A stretch of DNA of 5,610 bases, from NCBI GenBank assembly GCA_021768985.1, contig JAETTR010000093.1, positions 1 to 5,610 of the forward strand, read 5' to 3'. The translations under genes and the position numbers were made by a program. The notes under the pieces were generated by a model. That model saw only the letters and a list, made by a program, of their open reading frames with translations, did not search any database and was not told the DNA's origin. This document shows, piece after piece, positions 1 to 5,610 of this stretch (positions are counted from its first letter, which is position 1; every line of letters begins with the position of its first letter). The DNA is from Bacillota bacterium (GTDB lineage: Bacteria > Bacillota > Clostridia > Christensenellales > Borkfalkiaceae).

Positions 1-97
1 GCACGACGCACCCGCAGTTCTCCTGTTCAGCGTATTTGCCCGTTTCGACTACGACCTCTCTGCCGCCGACTGATAATCTTAATTCCTGATAGTTCAT
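1..97 (-). CDS. pnp: Polyribonucleotide nucleotidyltransferase (PNPase), N-terminal fragment
   Basis: Only the first 32 codons are in the window; the gene runs off the low-coordinate edge. PNPase is a trimeric phosphorolytic 3'-to-5' exoribonuclease that degrades mRNA and can add tails. The visible N-terminus carries the start of the first RNase PH-like domain: GGREVVVETGKYAEQENC at about residues 11-28, matching the family pattern of a strand, then G-R-x-(4)-E-T-G-K and a short run leading to the 'VRYGDTVVL' segment that would follow just outside. The ATG at 97-95 is preceded by AAGGAG (113-108) at a 10-nt spacing, which fixes the start. It lies directly downstream of rpsO, the conserved bacterial rpsO-pnp arrangement, which strengthens an identification that would otherwise rest on a short peptide. 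The catalytic core cannot be assessed. Confidence 0.9.
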   Translation of the reverse strand, partial: MNYQELRLSVGGREVVVETGKYAEQENCGCVV

Positions 98-179
98 TTT
101 CTCTTTTCTCCTTTCCCAGATTTCTTAGCCCCGCCGCCCCGTGACGGCAAAGAGCCAGCCATGCGGGATTTTACAATTA

Positions 180-206
180 AAAGAGCGGCAAAAAAAGCCG
201 CTCTTT
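180..206 (-). terminator. Intrinsic terminator-like hairpin between rpsO and pnp
   Basis: On the minus strand, AAAGAGCGGC (206-197) pairs perfectly with GCCGCTCTTT (189-180) around a loop of seven T, giving a 10-bp stem. It starts 8 nt after the rpsO stop codon. The stem ends in T residues and runs into TTTTAATT, so the U tract is short and partly inside the stem, suggesting moderate rather than complete termination. In other bacteria a terminator at this place lets part of the rpsO transcription read through into pnp; that role is inferred here. Confidence 0.75.
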
Positions 207-214
207 CAAGTGCC

Positions 215-469
215 TTACTTTCTCAGTCCGAGTTCCGCGACGACGTTTCTGTAACGCTCGATATCCGTGGATTTCAGATAATCGAGAAGCGCGCGGCGCT
301 TACCGACCATCTTCAACAGTCCGCGGCGGGAGTGGTTGTCCTGCTTGTGAACGGCAAGATGCTCGTTCAGGTGGTTGATGCGTTCGGTTAAGAGCGCGAT
401 CTGCACCTCGGGCGAACCGGTATCCCCTTCGTGGGAAGCGAACTTCTTGATGATTTCCTGCTTTTCCAT
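215..469 (-). CDS. rpsO: 30S ribosomal protein S15
   Basis: A complete 84-residue S15, slightly shorter than the common 88-89. S15 is a primary binder of the central domain of 16S rRNA, at the helix 20/21/22 three-way junction and helix 22, and orders platform assembly in the 30S subunit. The family signatures are present: DTGSPEVQ at residues 16-23, the RNA-contacting HKQDNHSRRGL at 41-51, the KMVGKRRALLDYL helix at 53-65, and the C-terminal LGLRK. The ATG at 469-467 follows a perfect AGGAGG (485-480) with a 10-nt gap; the stop is TAA. It has its own strong promoter upstream (551-579), a structured leader, and a hairpin terminator before pnp. S15 commonly represses its own mRNA through leader structure, so the leader is the likely site of control. 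Confidence 0.98.
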   Translation of the reverse strand: MEKQEIIKKFASHEGDTGSPEVQIALLTERINHLNEHLAVHKQDNHSRRGLLKMVGKRRALLDYLKSTDIERYRNVVAELGLRK

Positions 470-544
470 TTGCGTTTATCCTCCTATGGAATTTTACGCG
501 TGGCGCCAAGAGATGCGTGGAGAGCGCAATTCCTCGCGTACGAC
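470..544 (-). promoter_or_regulatory. rpsO mRNA leader with possible S15-binding pseudoknot
   Basis: The predicted 5' UTR of about 75 nt contains two interleaved 6-bp complementarities. TACGCG (540-535) pairs with CGCGTA (500-495), and GGAATT (533-528) pairs with AATTCC (493-488). The order is a-b-a'-b', the topology of an H-type pseudoknot, and b' ends 2 nt before the AGGAGG ribosome binding site (485-480). A third inner pairing, GCGC (527-524) with the GGCGCC palindrome (507-502), is possible. Ribosomal protein S15 leaders are known autoregulatory RNAs of several structural classes. That this one binds S15 is inferred from position and structure, not shown by a recognised consensus. Confidence 0.5.
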
Positions 545-550
545 TGTATA

Positions 551-579
551 AGAATAACACATTTCCGCGCGCTTGTCAA
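551..579 (-). promoter_or_regulatory. Sigma-A promoter of rpsO
   Basis: On the minus strand there is a perfect -35 TTGACA (579-574), a 17-nt spacer, and -10 TATTCT (556-551, 4 of 6). The bases before the -10 are TGTGT, a match to the Gram-positive TRTGn extended -10 element. The DNA just upstream of the -35 (about 580-612) is rich in A and T, like an UP element. The predicted start of transcription is near 544. It lies between the lipoprotein terminator and rpsO, exactly where a promoter is needed. Confidence 0.87.
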
Positions 580-615
580 AACATTTTACAAGCCTTTCGC
601 AATTTATTTTTCGCG

Positions 616-651
616 AAAAAAGGACGCCCGCCCTTTTGACGAGGGCGGGCG
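616..651 (-). terminator. Strong intrinsic terminator of the lipoprotein gene
   Basis: The minus strand reads CGCCCGCCC (651-643), a 9-nt loop, GGGCGGGCG (633-625), then TCC and six T (621-616). The nine-base-pair stem is all G-C and could gain one A-T pair at the loop. It begins 19 nt after the lipoprotein stop codon. No comparable T tract follows on the plus strand, so it acts on minus-strand transcription and insulates rpsO from the upstream gene. Confidence 0.92.
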
Positions 652-670
652 GATACCGCTTGAATTTTTC

Positions 671-1609
671 TCAATACTTGGTGACTTTCACCGATTTGAT
701 GACGATCGGTTTGTCGAGCGGAACCTTGTAGGTCGCTTCCACGTCGCTCTTGTAGAGGTCCTCGAAATCGGGATCGCCCGCATGCTCGTACTCGTTTACG
801 TTGGCGACGTGCTTTTCGGTCGTGAAGGAATAGGTCTCCTCGCCGCTCTCCGCGTCCGTTCTCTCTTCGATAAATTCGTTGATCGCGTCCACGAGGGGCT
901 GGAACTGATCCGCGTAATTCTTCGCCTTGCCGAACACACTGTAATTCTGCTCCTTGGTGGAGAGCCGCTCGCCCGTGTAGGTGTAAAAGAGGGAAGTCGC
1001 GCTGTTGTATTTATAGTACTTGTTGCTGTCGTACTTGTTTCCGCCGTTCCCCTTTCCGCCGTCGTTGCGCTCGGTCGTTACCCGCTCGTTGAAGTTTCCC
1101 TTGTCGGTATAATACATCACGAGCGCGCCCTTTTCGTGCGCGAACTCCCGCCCGTTCTGCGGATAGTTGCCGTTCGCGTCGAACTCGCCGTATACAGTGT
1201 ATAAGGGCGTTCTGTCGGCGTCGTTCTTCCAGACCGACTGCGTGAATTGAAACTTCTCCGTTTCAAGCGATTTCACGACGGAAAAATAATCGATCGGTTC
1301 GATGTCCGTCGCGCCGTCCGTTTCGTCGAGCTTATAGCCGCCCATGTAATAATAGGTGCCGTCGTAGTCGTGCACGCAGGTGCCGTCGTAGAACCCCGCG
1401 TCCGCAAGCTCGAGGAAGTGCGTCACCGTCTTGGGCGCGTCGAGACGGGAAAGCTTGTAATCCACCTCGTAATCCTTTCCGTTAAAGGTATAGGTAATCC
1501 TCACTTCGGGATTGTTCGTCGTACAGCCCGCGAACAAAACGCACGCGCCCGCGCAGAGCAGAGCGGACGAAGTAAGAGCAGTAATGCGGCGCAGTAAATT
1601 CTTTTTCAC
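671..1609 (-). CDS. Lipoprotein with a divergent cyclophilin-type peptidyl-prolyl isomerase-like domain
   Basis: A 312-residue protein that starts at a GTG (1609-1607), chosen because GGAGG (1621-1617) sits 7 nt upstream and the product then opens with a proper signal: KK and RR, a hydrophobic stretch to about residue 28, and the lipobox VLFAGC with Cys29 as the lipidated residue. It should be anchored on the outer face of the membrane. Residues about 35-230 follow the cyclophilin order: APKTVTHFLELADAGFYDGT (58-77), VH (79-80), GG (90-91), HEKGALVM (148-155), SATSLFY (193-199), YSVFGK (213-218). Key active-site positions differ: the catalytic Arg of the FHR motif is Asp81, and the Gln before GG is Met89, so isomerase activity is doubtful. 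A Gly/Asn/Lys/Tyr-rich insertion lies at about 172-192 and an acidic tail at about 228-290. The cyclophilin assignment is my alignment by eye. A PrsA-like extracellular folding or binding role is possible; function unknown. Confidence 0.8.
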   Translation of the reverse strand: MKKNLLRRITALTSSALLCAGACVLFAGCTTNNPEVRITYTFNGKDYEVDYKLSRLDAPKTVTHFLELADAGFYDGTCVHDYDGTYYYMGGYKLDETDGATDIEPIDYFSVVKSLETEKFQFTQSVWKNDADRTPLYTVYGEFDANGNYPQNGREFAHEKGALVMYYTDKGNFNERVTTERNDGGKGNGGNKYDSNKYYKYNSATSLFYTYTGERLSTKEQNYSVFGKAKNYADQFQPLVDAINEFIEERTDAESGEETYSFTTEKHVANVNEYEHAGDPDFEDLYKSDVEATYKVPLDKPIVIKSVKVTKY

Positions 1610-1643
1610 CGGAGAGCCTCCAAAAATTAGCTGATACTCTTTT

Positions 1644-1672
1644 ATTTTACCCGTTAAAAGCGAATCCGTCAA
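1644..1672 (-). promoter_or_regulatory. Sigma-A promoter of the lipoprotein gene
   Basis: On the minus strand, -35 TTGACG (1672-1667, 5 of 6) and -10 TAAAAT (1649-1644, 5 of 6) are separated by 17 nt. Transcription would start near 1637, leaving a leader of about 28 nt with the GGAGG ribosome binding site in it. Together with the terminator at 616-651 this makes the lipoprotein gene a single-gene unit. Confidence 0.8.
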
Positions 1673-1690
1673 GCGGTTTCAGGCGGTTGC
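1670..1690 (-). repeat. Tandem 10-bp-spaced repeat abutting the lipoprotein -35 element
   Basis: On the minus strand GCAACCGCCTG (1690-1680) is followed by GAAACCGCTTG (1680-1670), identical at 9 of 11 positions with a period of exactly 10 bp, about one helical turn. The core AACCGC is perfect in both. The second copy runs into the TTGACG -35 hexamer. This arrangement resembles direct-repeat sites of response regulators that contact RNA polymerase, but chance in GC-rich DNA is a real alternative. Confidence 0.35.
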
Positions 1691-1692
1691 GG

Positions 1693-1708
1693 GTGAAATT
1701 TCTTTCAC
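1693..1708 (-). other. Small hairpin over the hemZ stop codon
   Basis: The minus strand reads GTGAAA-GAAA-TTTCAC, a 6-bp stem closed by a GNRA-type tetraloop and covering the TGA stop of the hemZ-like gene. No T run follows, so it is not a good intrinsic terminator. It may protect the transcript's 3' end or mean nothing. No better terminator is visible in the 95 nt (1610-1704) before the lipoprotein gene. Confidence 0.3.
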
Positions 1709-3069
1709 GATTCAAACAGCGCGTTCTTTTCTTCGATCAACGCCCGCACTTTGTTCAGATAGGTCGGAATGTCCTTGGGCGAGCCGATCCGTTCGATTCT
1801 GCCCTCTCCCGTAAAGATTTTTTTCGTGATCGCGTTCGCGCCCACGGCGAGGTTGTCCGCCGATTCTTCCATGACGTCGACGTTGTAGACCGAAGCGAAT
1901 CCGGGCTTCGTCCAGCCCACGTTCTCGTGCGCGCCCGCCATGTACTTCTGCCGGTACAGGTAATAGGGCTCGTACCCCGCTTCCGTCAGCGCCCTGCGGG
2001 AATAGGCGATCATATCGGGCAGATCGCCGTCGCCCAGCGCGGCGACCTCTTCTTTCAGGCGGGAGCCCTTTTTCAGACACAGCGTGTGCACGGTAATGTT
2101 TTCGGGTTTCAGCGAAATCGCCTTCTCCACGCTCGCATAGAATTCTTCCGCGCTCTCCCCCGTGAGCCCCGCGATCAGATCGCAGTTGACCGTAAAATTG
2201 TAGGGCGCGGCGAGCGCGAACGCCTCTTCCACCTGCGCCGCCGTATGGCTTCTGCCGATCGCGCGGAGGGTGCGGTCGGAAAAGCTCTGCGCGTTGATGC
2301 AGATGCGGGTGACGCCGTAGTCCTTGCAAAGCCGTAACTTCTCTTCGGTGAACACGTCCGGTCTGCCCGCCTCCACCGTAAATTCGCACCCGTTATTCCG
2401 AAGCGGCGCGATCGCCTCGAACACCTCTTTCAGCTCCGCCGCCGAGAGCGCGAAGGGAGTTCCCCCGCCCACGTAGACCGAACGCAGATTTTTAATCAGC
2501 GGTTTCGCGGCAACAAGCTCCGCCCGCAACGCCGCGAGATAGTCGGGCAGATATTGCCGCGTTTTTTCGATCGGCGCGGTGACAAAGGAACAATACACGC
2601 ACTTGGTCGGGCAAAAAGGCAGGGAAACGAACAGATCGCAATTCCCGTCTTTCCGCGAATAAATTCCGCGCTGACCCGCGATCACCCTTTTCACGAGCCC
2701 GATATTCTCCTCGCTTACGCCGAGCTCCCGAAAGAGCGGAGCGAAATCCTCCGCCCATTCCAATTCCTGATAGGCGAGCCGCGTGGGGCGAATGCCCGTG
2801 AGCGATCCCCACGGAAGTTTTTTGCGGTAGAACTCGCTCAACAATTTATAGAGCGACAGCTTCGCCGTGCGTTTGATCAGACTCTTATAGGCAATCGGCG
2901 CGAGCGACGTATCCCGATAGACATATTCCTGCACGCCGATGCGGAAGGTGTTGCAAAAATAGGCGCCCTCGCCGTCGAACTCGTGCGCAATTTCCAGATC
3001 CTCCGCCGAAAACAGCCGCACGACGTCCATGAGCTCCGGCTCCAACCATTGTAAAGTAGAAGTTACCAT
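1705..3069 (-). CDS. hemZ: HemZ-family radical SAM protein (annotated coproporphyrinogen dehydrogenase)
   Basis: A 454-residue cytoplasmic protein of the HemN/HemW/HemZ radical SAM group, somewhat shorter than Bacillus HemZ (about 500). HemZ is annotated as oxygen-independent coproporphyrinogen III oxidase, but this activity is less secure than for HemN. An N-terminal domain ends in PWGSLTGIRPTRL (86-98), typical of HemZ. The [4Fe-4S] motif is C153-x3-C157-x2-C160 followed by S-F, so the fourth Cys of true HemN (CxC) is absent, as in HemW. GGGTP (201-205) is the SAM-binding glycine motif, EAGRPD (233-238) and ENVGWTKPG (382-390) are HemZ-like signatures. The ATG at 3069 overlaps the last 7 nt of the upstream hydrolase gene in another frame (ATGGTAA), with a weak CAGG ribosome site 8 nt upstream, so translational coupling is likely. 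A later start at Met14 is less likely because it would cut a conserved N-terminal strand. Its substrate cannot be decided from sequence alone. Confidence 0.9.
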   Translation of the reverse strand: MVTSTLQWLEPELMDVVRLFSAEDLEIAHEFDGEGAYFCNTFRIGVQEYVYRDTSLAPIAYKSLIKRTAKLSLYKLLSEFYRKKLPWGSLTGIRPTRLAYQELEWAEDFAPLFRELGVSEENIGLVKRVIAGQRGIYSRKDGNCDLFVSLPFCPTKCVYCSFVTAPIEKTRQYLPDYLAALRAELVAAKPLIKNLRSVYVGGGTPFALSAAELKEVFEAIAPLRNNGCEFTVEAGRPDVFTEEKLRLCKDYGVTRICINAQSFSDRTLRAIGRSHTAAQVEEAFALAAPYNFTVNCDLIAGLTGESAEEFYASVEKAISLKPENITVHTLCLKKGSRLKEEVAALGDGDLPDMIAYSRRALTEAGYEPYYLYRQKYMAGAHENVGWTKPGFASVYNVDVMEESADNLAVGANAITKKIFTGEGRIERIGSPKDIPTYLNKVRALIEEKNALFES

Positions 3070-3662
3070 TGATAATACCTGCGTTCGTTCCGAATCGTCG
3101 TGTCCTCTCCGTGCCCCGTATAAACCGCGTAATCCCCGTCAAGCGCGAACAGCTTGCGCAAGCTCTCCCCGAGCGCGGCGCCGCTGCCCGTGGGAAGGTC
3201 GGTTCTGCCCGCGCCGCCCTCGAACAGCGTATCCCCCGTAAACAGATGCTTCTCCGCCAGAAAGCACGCCCCGCCCGCCGTGTGTCCGGGCGTTGCGATC
3301 ACCGAAATTCCGATCCCGCATAAATCGAGCGTATCGCCGTCTTGAAAGGTAAACCCGATTGAAAAGGGCGGCACTTCGCCGAAGCCGAATTCTTCCGCCA
3401 TGTTGTCCCTGCCGAGCGCGAGCGGCTTTTCTGCGGCAAGACAGCCGATCTGCGCGCCCGCCGCCTGCAACGCCGCGCACCCGCCGATATGATCGAAATG
3501 CCCGTGCGTCAGCAAAACGTATCTGACGGCGAGTCCGCGCGACTCCGCCTCCCGCAAGATACGCGGCTGCGCCGGATCGACGCACACGGCGGTCCTTCCG
3601 TCGGCGGTCAGAAGATAGCTGTTCGCCGCAAACCCTTTCGGATAAATTTTATATACCGTCAT
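3063..3662 (-). CDS. Metallo-beta-lactamase fold hydrolase, glyoxalase II-like
   Basis: A complete 199-residue single-domain MBL hydrolase with all dinuclear metal ligands visible: THGHFDH (H53, H55, D57, H58), H127 in TPGHT, D144 in FTGDTLF and H184 in YTGHGEDT. The opening MTVYKIYPKGFAANSYLL is the usual first strand of glyoxalase II-like proteins (YcbL/GloB2 type). It lacks the long C-terminal glutathione-binding domain of classical glyoxalase II, so the substrate may be another thioester or a bacillithiol or cysteine adduct; this is inference. It is cytoplasmic, with no signal peptide. The ATG at 3662 lies 21 nt after the rel stop and has no convincing Shine-Dalgarno sequence, suggesting coupling to rel translation. 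Its end overlaps the hemZ start, placing it in the middle of a rel-MBL-hemZ operon. Confidence 0.93.
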   Translation of the reverse strand: MTVYKIYPKGFAANSYLLTADGRTAVCVDPAQPRILREAESRGLAVRYVLLTHGHFDHIGGCAALQAAGAQIGCLAAEKPLALGRDNMAEEFGFGEVPPFSIGFTFQDGDTLDLCGIGISVIATPGHTAGGACFLAEKHLFTGDTLFEGGAGRTDLPTGSGAALGESLRKLFALDGDYAVYTGHGEDTTIRNERRYYQW

Positions 3663-3683
3663 AATAAATACCGTGAAATTATT

Positions 3684-5610
3684 TCAGTTCGCCGTTCTTC
3701 TCACGTCCACGATTTTGGCGTGGGATTTGATTTTGTTGATTAAAATTTCCACGTCGTGGCGGTTGGTGAGCGAAACCGTCACGTCCACGATCGCGAGTCC
3801 GTTTTTGTCGTACCTGCCGTTGATCGAAGTGATTTCGAGCTTCATTTCCGCAACGCTGCCCGAGATCGCGGAGAGCGCCGAACCCTGATCGTCCGCCGTC
3901 ACGACGACCGCCGCCTTGAAGCGCGCGCCCGGTTCGTCCTCCACCCACTCGGCGGGTTGCAGTCTGCCCTCGTCCGCGCCCTTTAAATTAGGGCAATCCT
4001 TGCGGTGCACGACGATCCCCCGCCCGCGGGTGACGAACCCGATGATATCGTCGCCGGGCACGGGCGAACAGCACCCCGCAAAGGAGACGAGCAACCCCGT
4101 CGTGCCCTTAATGGTAACCGAGCCTTTGATGCTCCGCTTGAAGGGCTGTTGCGCGATGTTCAGCGGCTGGGGAACTTCCTTGCGGTAGTAGTCCATCAGC
4201 TTGAAAATGATCTGGTTGATGGTGATCGCGCCGTAGCCGAGCGCGGAAAACATTTCGTCGGGCGTATCGAAGGAGAGCTTTTCCGAAATCACCTTAAAGC
4301 TTTCGGAGGTTAATATCTGCGAGAGGGAATAGCCGCGGCGTTTGGCGGCTTCTTCGAGCATGCTCTTGCCGAGGCGGATATTCTCCTCCTTCATCTCCTT
4401 ACGATAGAAGGATTTGATCTTCGCCCGCGCGGACGATGATTTGATGAATTTCAGCCAGTCGCGCGAGGGTCCTTTGCTGTTGGGCGAAGTGATGATTTCC
4501 ACCACGTCGCCGAGCTCCAACTGCGAGTTCAGAGGCACGATCTTTCCGTTCACCTTCGCGCCCGTGCACTTGTTGCCGACCTCCGAGTGAATGGCGTAGG
4601 CGAAGTCTACGGGGGTCGCCCCCGCGGGCAGGGAGATAACTTTGCTGTGCGGCGTGAACACGAGCAGCTCGGGGCTGTACAGCTCCCCCTTGTCCGTGTC
4701 CAGAAATTCCTTCGAGTCCTGAAACCCGCCCTGCACTTCCATGACCTCGCGAATCCAGGCGATGCGCTGGTCGAGCGTCGGTTCGTTATCCCGCTGCTCC
4801 GTGTACTTCCAGTGCGCCGCGATACCGTATTCCGCCGTGCGGTGCATTTCTTCCGTACGGATCTGAATTTCGAAGGGTTGCCCGAAGTTGGTGACGACCG
4901 TGGTGTGCAACGACTGATACAGGTTGGGCTTGGGGGTTGCGATATAGTCCTTGATGCGCATGGGCACGGGCTTCCATTTTTTATGGATTTTTCCGAGCAC
5001 CTCGTAGCACTCGTCCACCGTACCGACGATTACCCGCACCGCCGTCAGATCGTAAATCTGTTCTAAAGTCTTGTGCTTCTCCTTCATCTTTTTATAGATG
5101 GAGTAAAAATGCTTGGGTCTGCCGAATACCTCGCCGTGGATCCCCGATTCGGTCAGAATGCCGTTGATCTCCTCGACGACGAAATCGACGAAACGGTTGC
5201 GTTCCTCGAGCTTCTGGTGAATATTTTCCACGAGAAATTCGAAGGCGGCGGGATCGAGATATTTCAGGCACAGATCCTCCAATTCGCACTTGATTTGCGA
5301 GATACCCAGCCTGCCCGCGATCGGGGTGTATATGTCGAGGGTTTCGCGCGCCATCTTCTGCTGACGCTCCTTGGAAAGATAGTTTAAGGAGCGCATGTTG
5401 TGCAGGCGGTCGGCGAGCTTGATGATGATCACGCGGATGTCCTTCGCCATGGCGATGAAGATTTTGCGGAAGTTCTCCGCCTCCTCTTCCTCCTGCGATT
5501 TGAATACGATTTTATCGAGCTTGGTCACCCCTTCCACGAGGGTGAGCACCTCTTCGCCGAACTCGCGGCGGATATCCTCCGCCGTCGCGCTCGTGTCCTC
5601 GATCACGTCG
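3684..5610 (-). CDS. rel: Bifunctional (p)ppGpp synthetase/hydrolase (Rel/RSH), 5' end missing
   Basis: A long RSH alarmone enzyme that makes and degrades (p)ppGpp. The gene runs off the high-coordinate edge: 642 complete codons remain, the first being the Asp of the HD motif (DVIEDT), so roughly 80-100 residues are missing. Counting from that Asp: the hydrolase domain shows DVIEDT (1-6) and KLADRLHNMR (64-73); the synthetase domain shows GRPKH (163-167), YDLTAVR (186-192), RIKDYIATPKPNLYQSLHTT (218-237) and EIQIRT (247-252). The R-x-K-D motif is typical of bifunctional Rel/SpoT-type enzymes, not of monofunctional RelA (ExDD). Then follow a TGS domain (about 314-374), a helical region, a zinc-finger-like segment with CC (513-514), H535 and C539, and a C-terminal ACT domain (about 565-641). 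All domains look intact. It acts in the cytoplasm and on the ribosome. MBL and hemZ follow it closely. Confidence 0.97.
   Translation of the reverse strand, partial: DVIEDTSATAEDIRREFGEEVLTLVEGVTKLDKIVFKSQEEEEAENFRKIFIAMAKDIRVIIIKLADRLHNMRSLNYLSKERQQKMARETLDIYTPIAGRLGISQIKCELEDLCLKYLDPAAFEFLVENIHQKLEERNRFVDFVVEEINGILTESGIHGEVFGRPKHFYSIYKKMKEKHKTLEQIYDLTAVRVIVGTVDECYEVLGKIHKKWKPVPMRIKDYIATPKPNLYQSLHTTVVTNFGQPFEIQIRTEEMHRTAEYGIAAHWKYTEQRDNEPTLDQRIAWIREVMEVQGGFQDSKEFLDTDKGELYSPELLVFTPHSKVISLPAGATPVDFAYAIHSEVGNKCTGAKVNGKIVPLNSQLELGDVVEIITSPNSKGPSRDWLKFIKSSSARAKIKSFYRKEMKEENIRLGKSMLEEAAKRRGYSLSQILTSESFKVISEKLSFDTPDEMFSALGYGAITINQIIFKLMDYYRKEVPQPLNIAQQPFKRSIKGSVTIKGTTGLLVSFAGCCSPVPGDDIIGFVTRGRGIVVHRKDCPNLKGADEGRLQPAEWVEDEPGARFKAAVVVTADDQGSALSAISGSVAEMKLEITSINGRYDKNGLAIVDVTVSLTNRHDVEILINKIKSHAKIVDVRRTAN

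Noticed and set aside
122..150. Possible pnp promoter, TTGCCG (150-145), 17 nt, TAAGAA (127-122)
   Set aside because: The spacing is right but the -10 matches the consensus at only three positions and the spacer is very GC-rich; too weak to list.
98..179. RNase III-type stem in the pnp leader
   Set aside because: Only short 3-4 bp pairings such as GCCG/CGGC are visible in the GC-rich leader; nothing long enough to support a processing site.
431..1204. A 257-codon plus-strand open frame
   Set aside because: It crosses the rpsO start, promoter and leader, the lipoprotein terminator and half the lipoprotein gene; the peptide resembles no family I know and is the mirror of GC-rich coding DNA on the other strand.
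1670..1672. TTG as the start of the lipoprotein gene, 21 codons upstream of the chosen GTG
   Set aside because: That TTG is the first half of the TTGACG -35 hexamer and would put non-signal residues before the lipoprotein signal; GTG at 1609 has a proper GGAGG at 7 nt.
1687..2337. A 216-codon plus-strand open frame opposite hemZ
   Set aside because: Arg/Val/Asp-rich antisense shadow fully inside a well-supported radical SAM gene; no ribosome site or promoter seen.
4587..5066. A 159-codon plus-strand open frame opposite rel
   Set aside because: Antisense to conserved synthetase and TGS-domain codons; no independent support.
5604..5606. GTG as the start of rel
   Set aside because: This GTG encodes the Val right after Asp in the HD motif (DVIEDT), so it is internal; the real start lies outside the window.

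Overview
The window is a run of ordinary chromosomal genes, all on the minus strand, from what looks like a fairly GC-rich, low-branching Clostridia-type Firmicute. Three things point there: the order rel, metallo-beta-lactamase hydrolase, hemZ; strong AGGAGG-type ribosome binding sites; and sigma-A promoters with Gram-positive features. The lipoprotein and codon choice (many GCG, CGC, TTC, AAG) would suit an uncultured gut Clostridia lineage, but that is inference.

Reading in the direction of transcription (high to low coordinates): (1) 5610-3684, a bifunctional (p)ppGpp synthetase/hydrolase (Rel/RSH), entered inside the HD hydrolase domain, with the rest of the protein complete. (2) 3662-3063, a complete glyoxalase-II-like metallo-beta-lactamase hydrolase, 21 nt after rel. 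(3) 3069-1705, a HemZ-family radical SAM protein whose start overlaps the end of the hydrolase gene by 7 nt. These three probably share one transcript. (4) 1609-671, a 312-residue lipoprotein with a degenerate cyclophilin-like domain, flanked by its own good promoter (1644-1672) and a very strong intrinsic terminator (616-651), so it looks like an independent transcription unit. (5) 469-215, rpsO (ribosomal protein S15), with an excellent extended -10 promoter and a structured leader of about 75 nt that could form a pseudoknot next to the ribosome binding site. (6) A terminator-like hairpin (180-206), then the first 32 codons of pnp (97-1), the classical rpsO-pnp pair.

Functionally the window joins stringent-response control (rel), small-molecule detoxification or thioester hydrolysis (hydrolase), a heme-related radical SAM enzyme, an envelope lipoprotein, and translation and RNA decay (rpsO, pnp). 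There is no mobile element, CRISPR array, tRNA or rRNA, and I see no new defence or mobile system. The points most worth a second look are the pseudo-cyclophilin lipoprotein, which has lost the catalytic Arg, the pseudoknot-like rpsO leader, and the 10-bp-spaced tandem repeat abutting the lipoprotein promoter.
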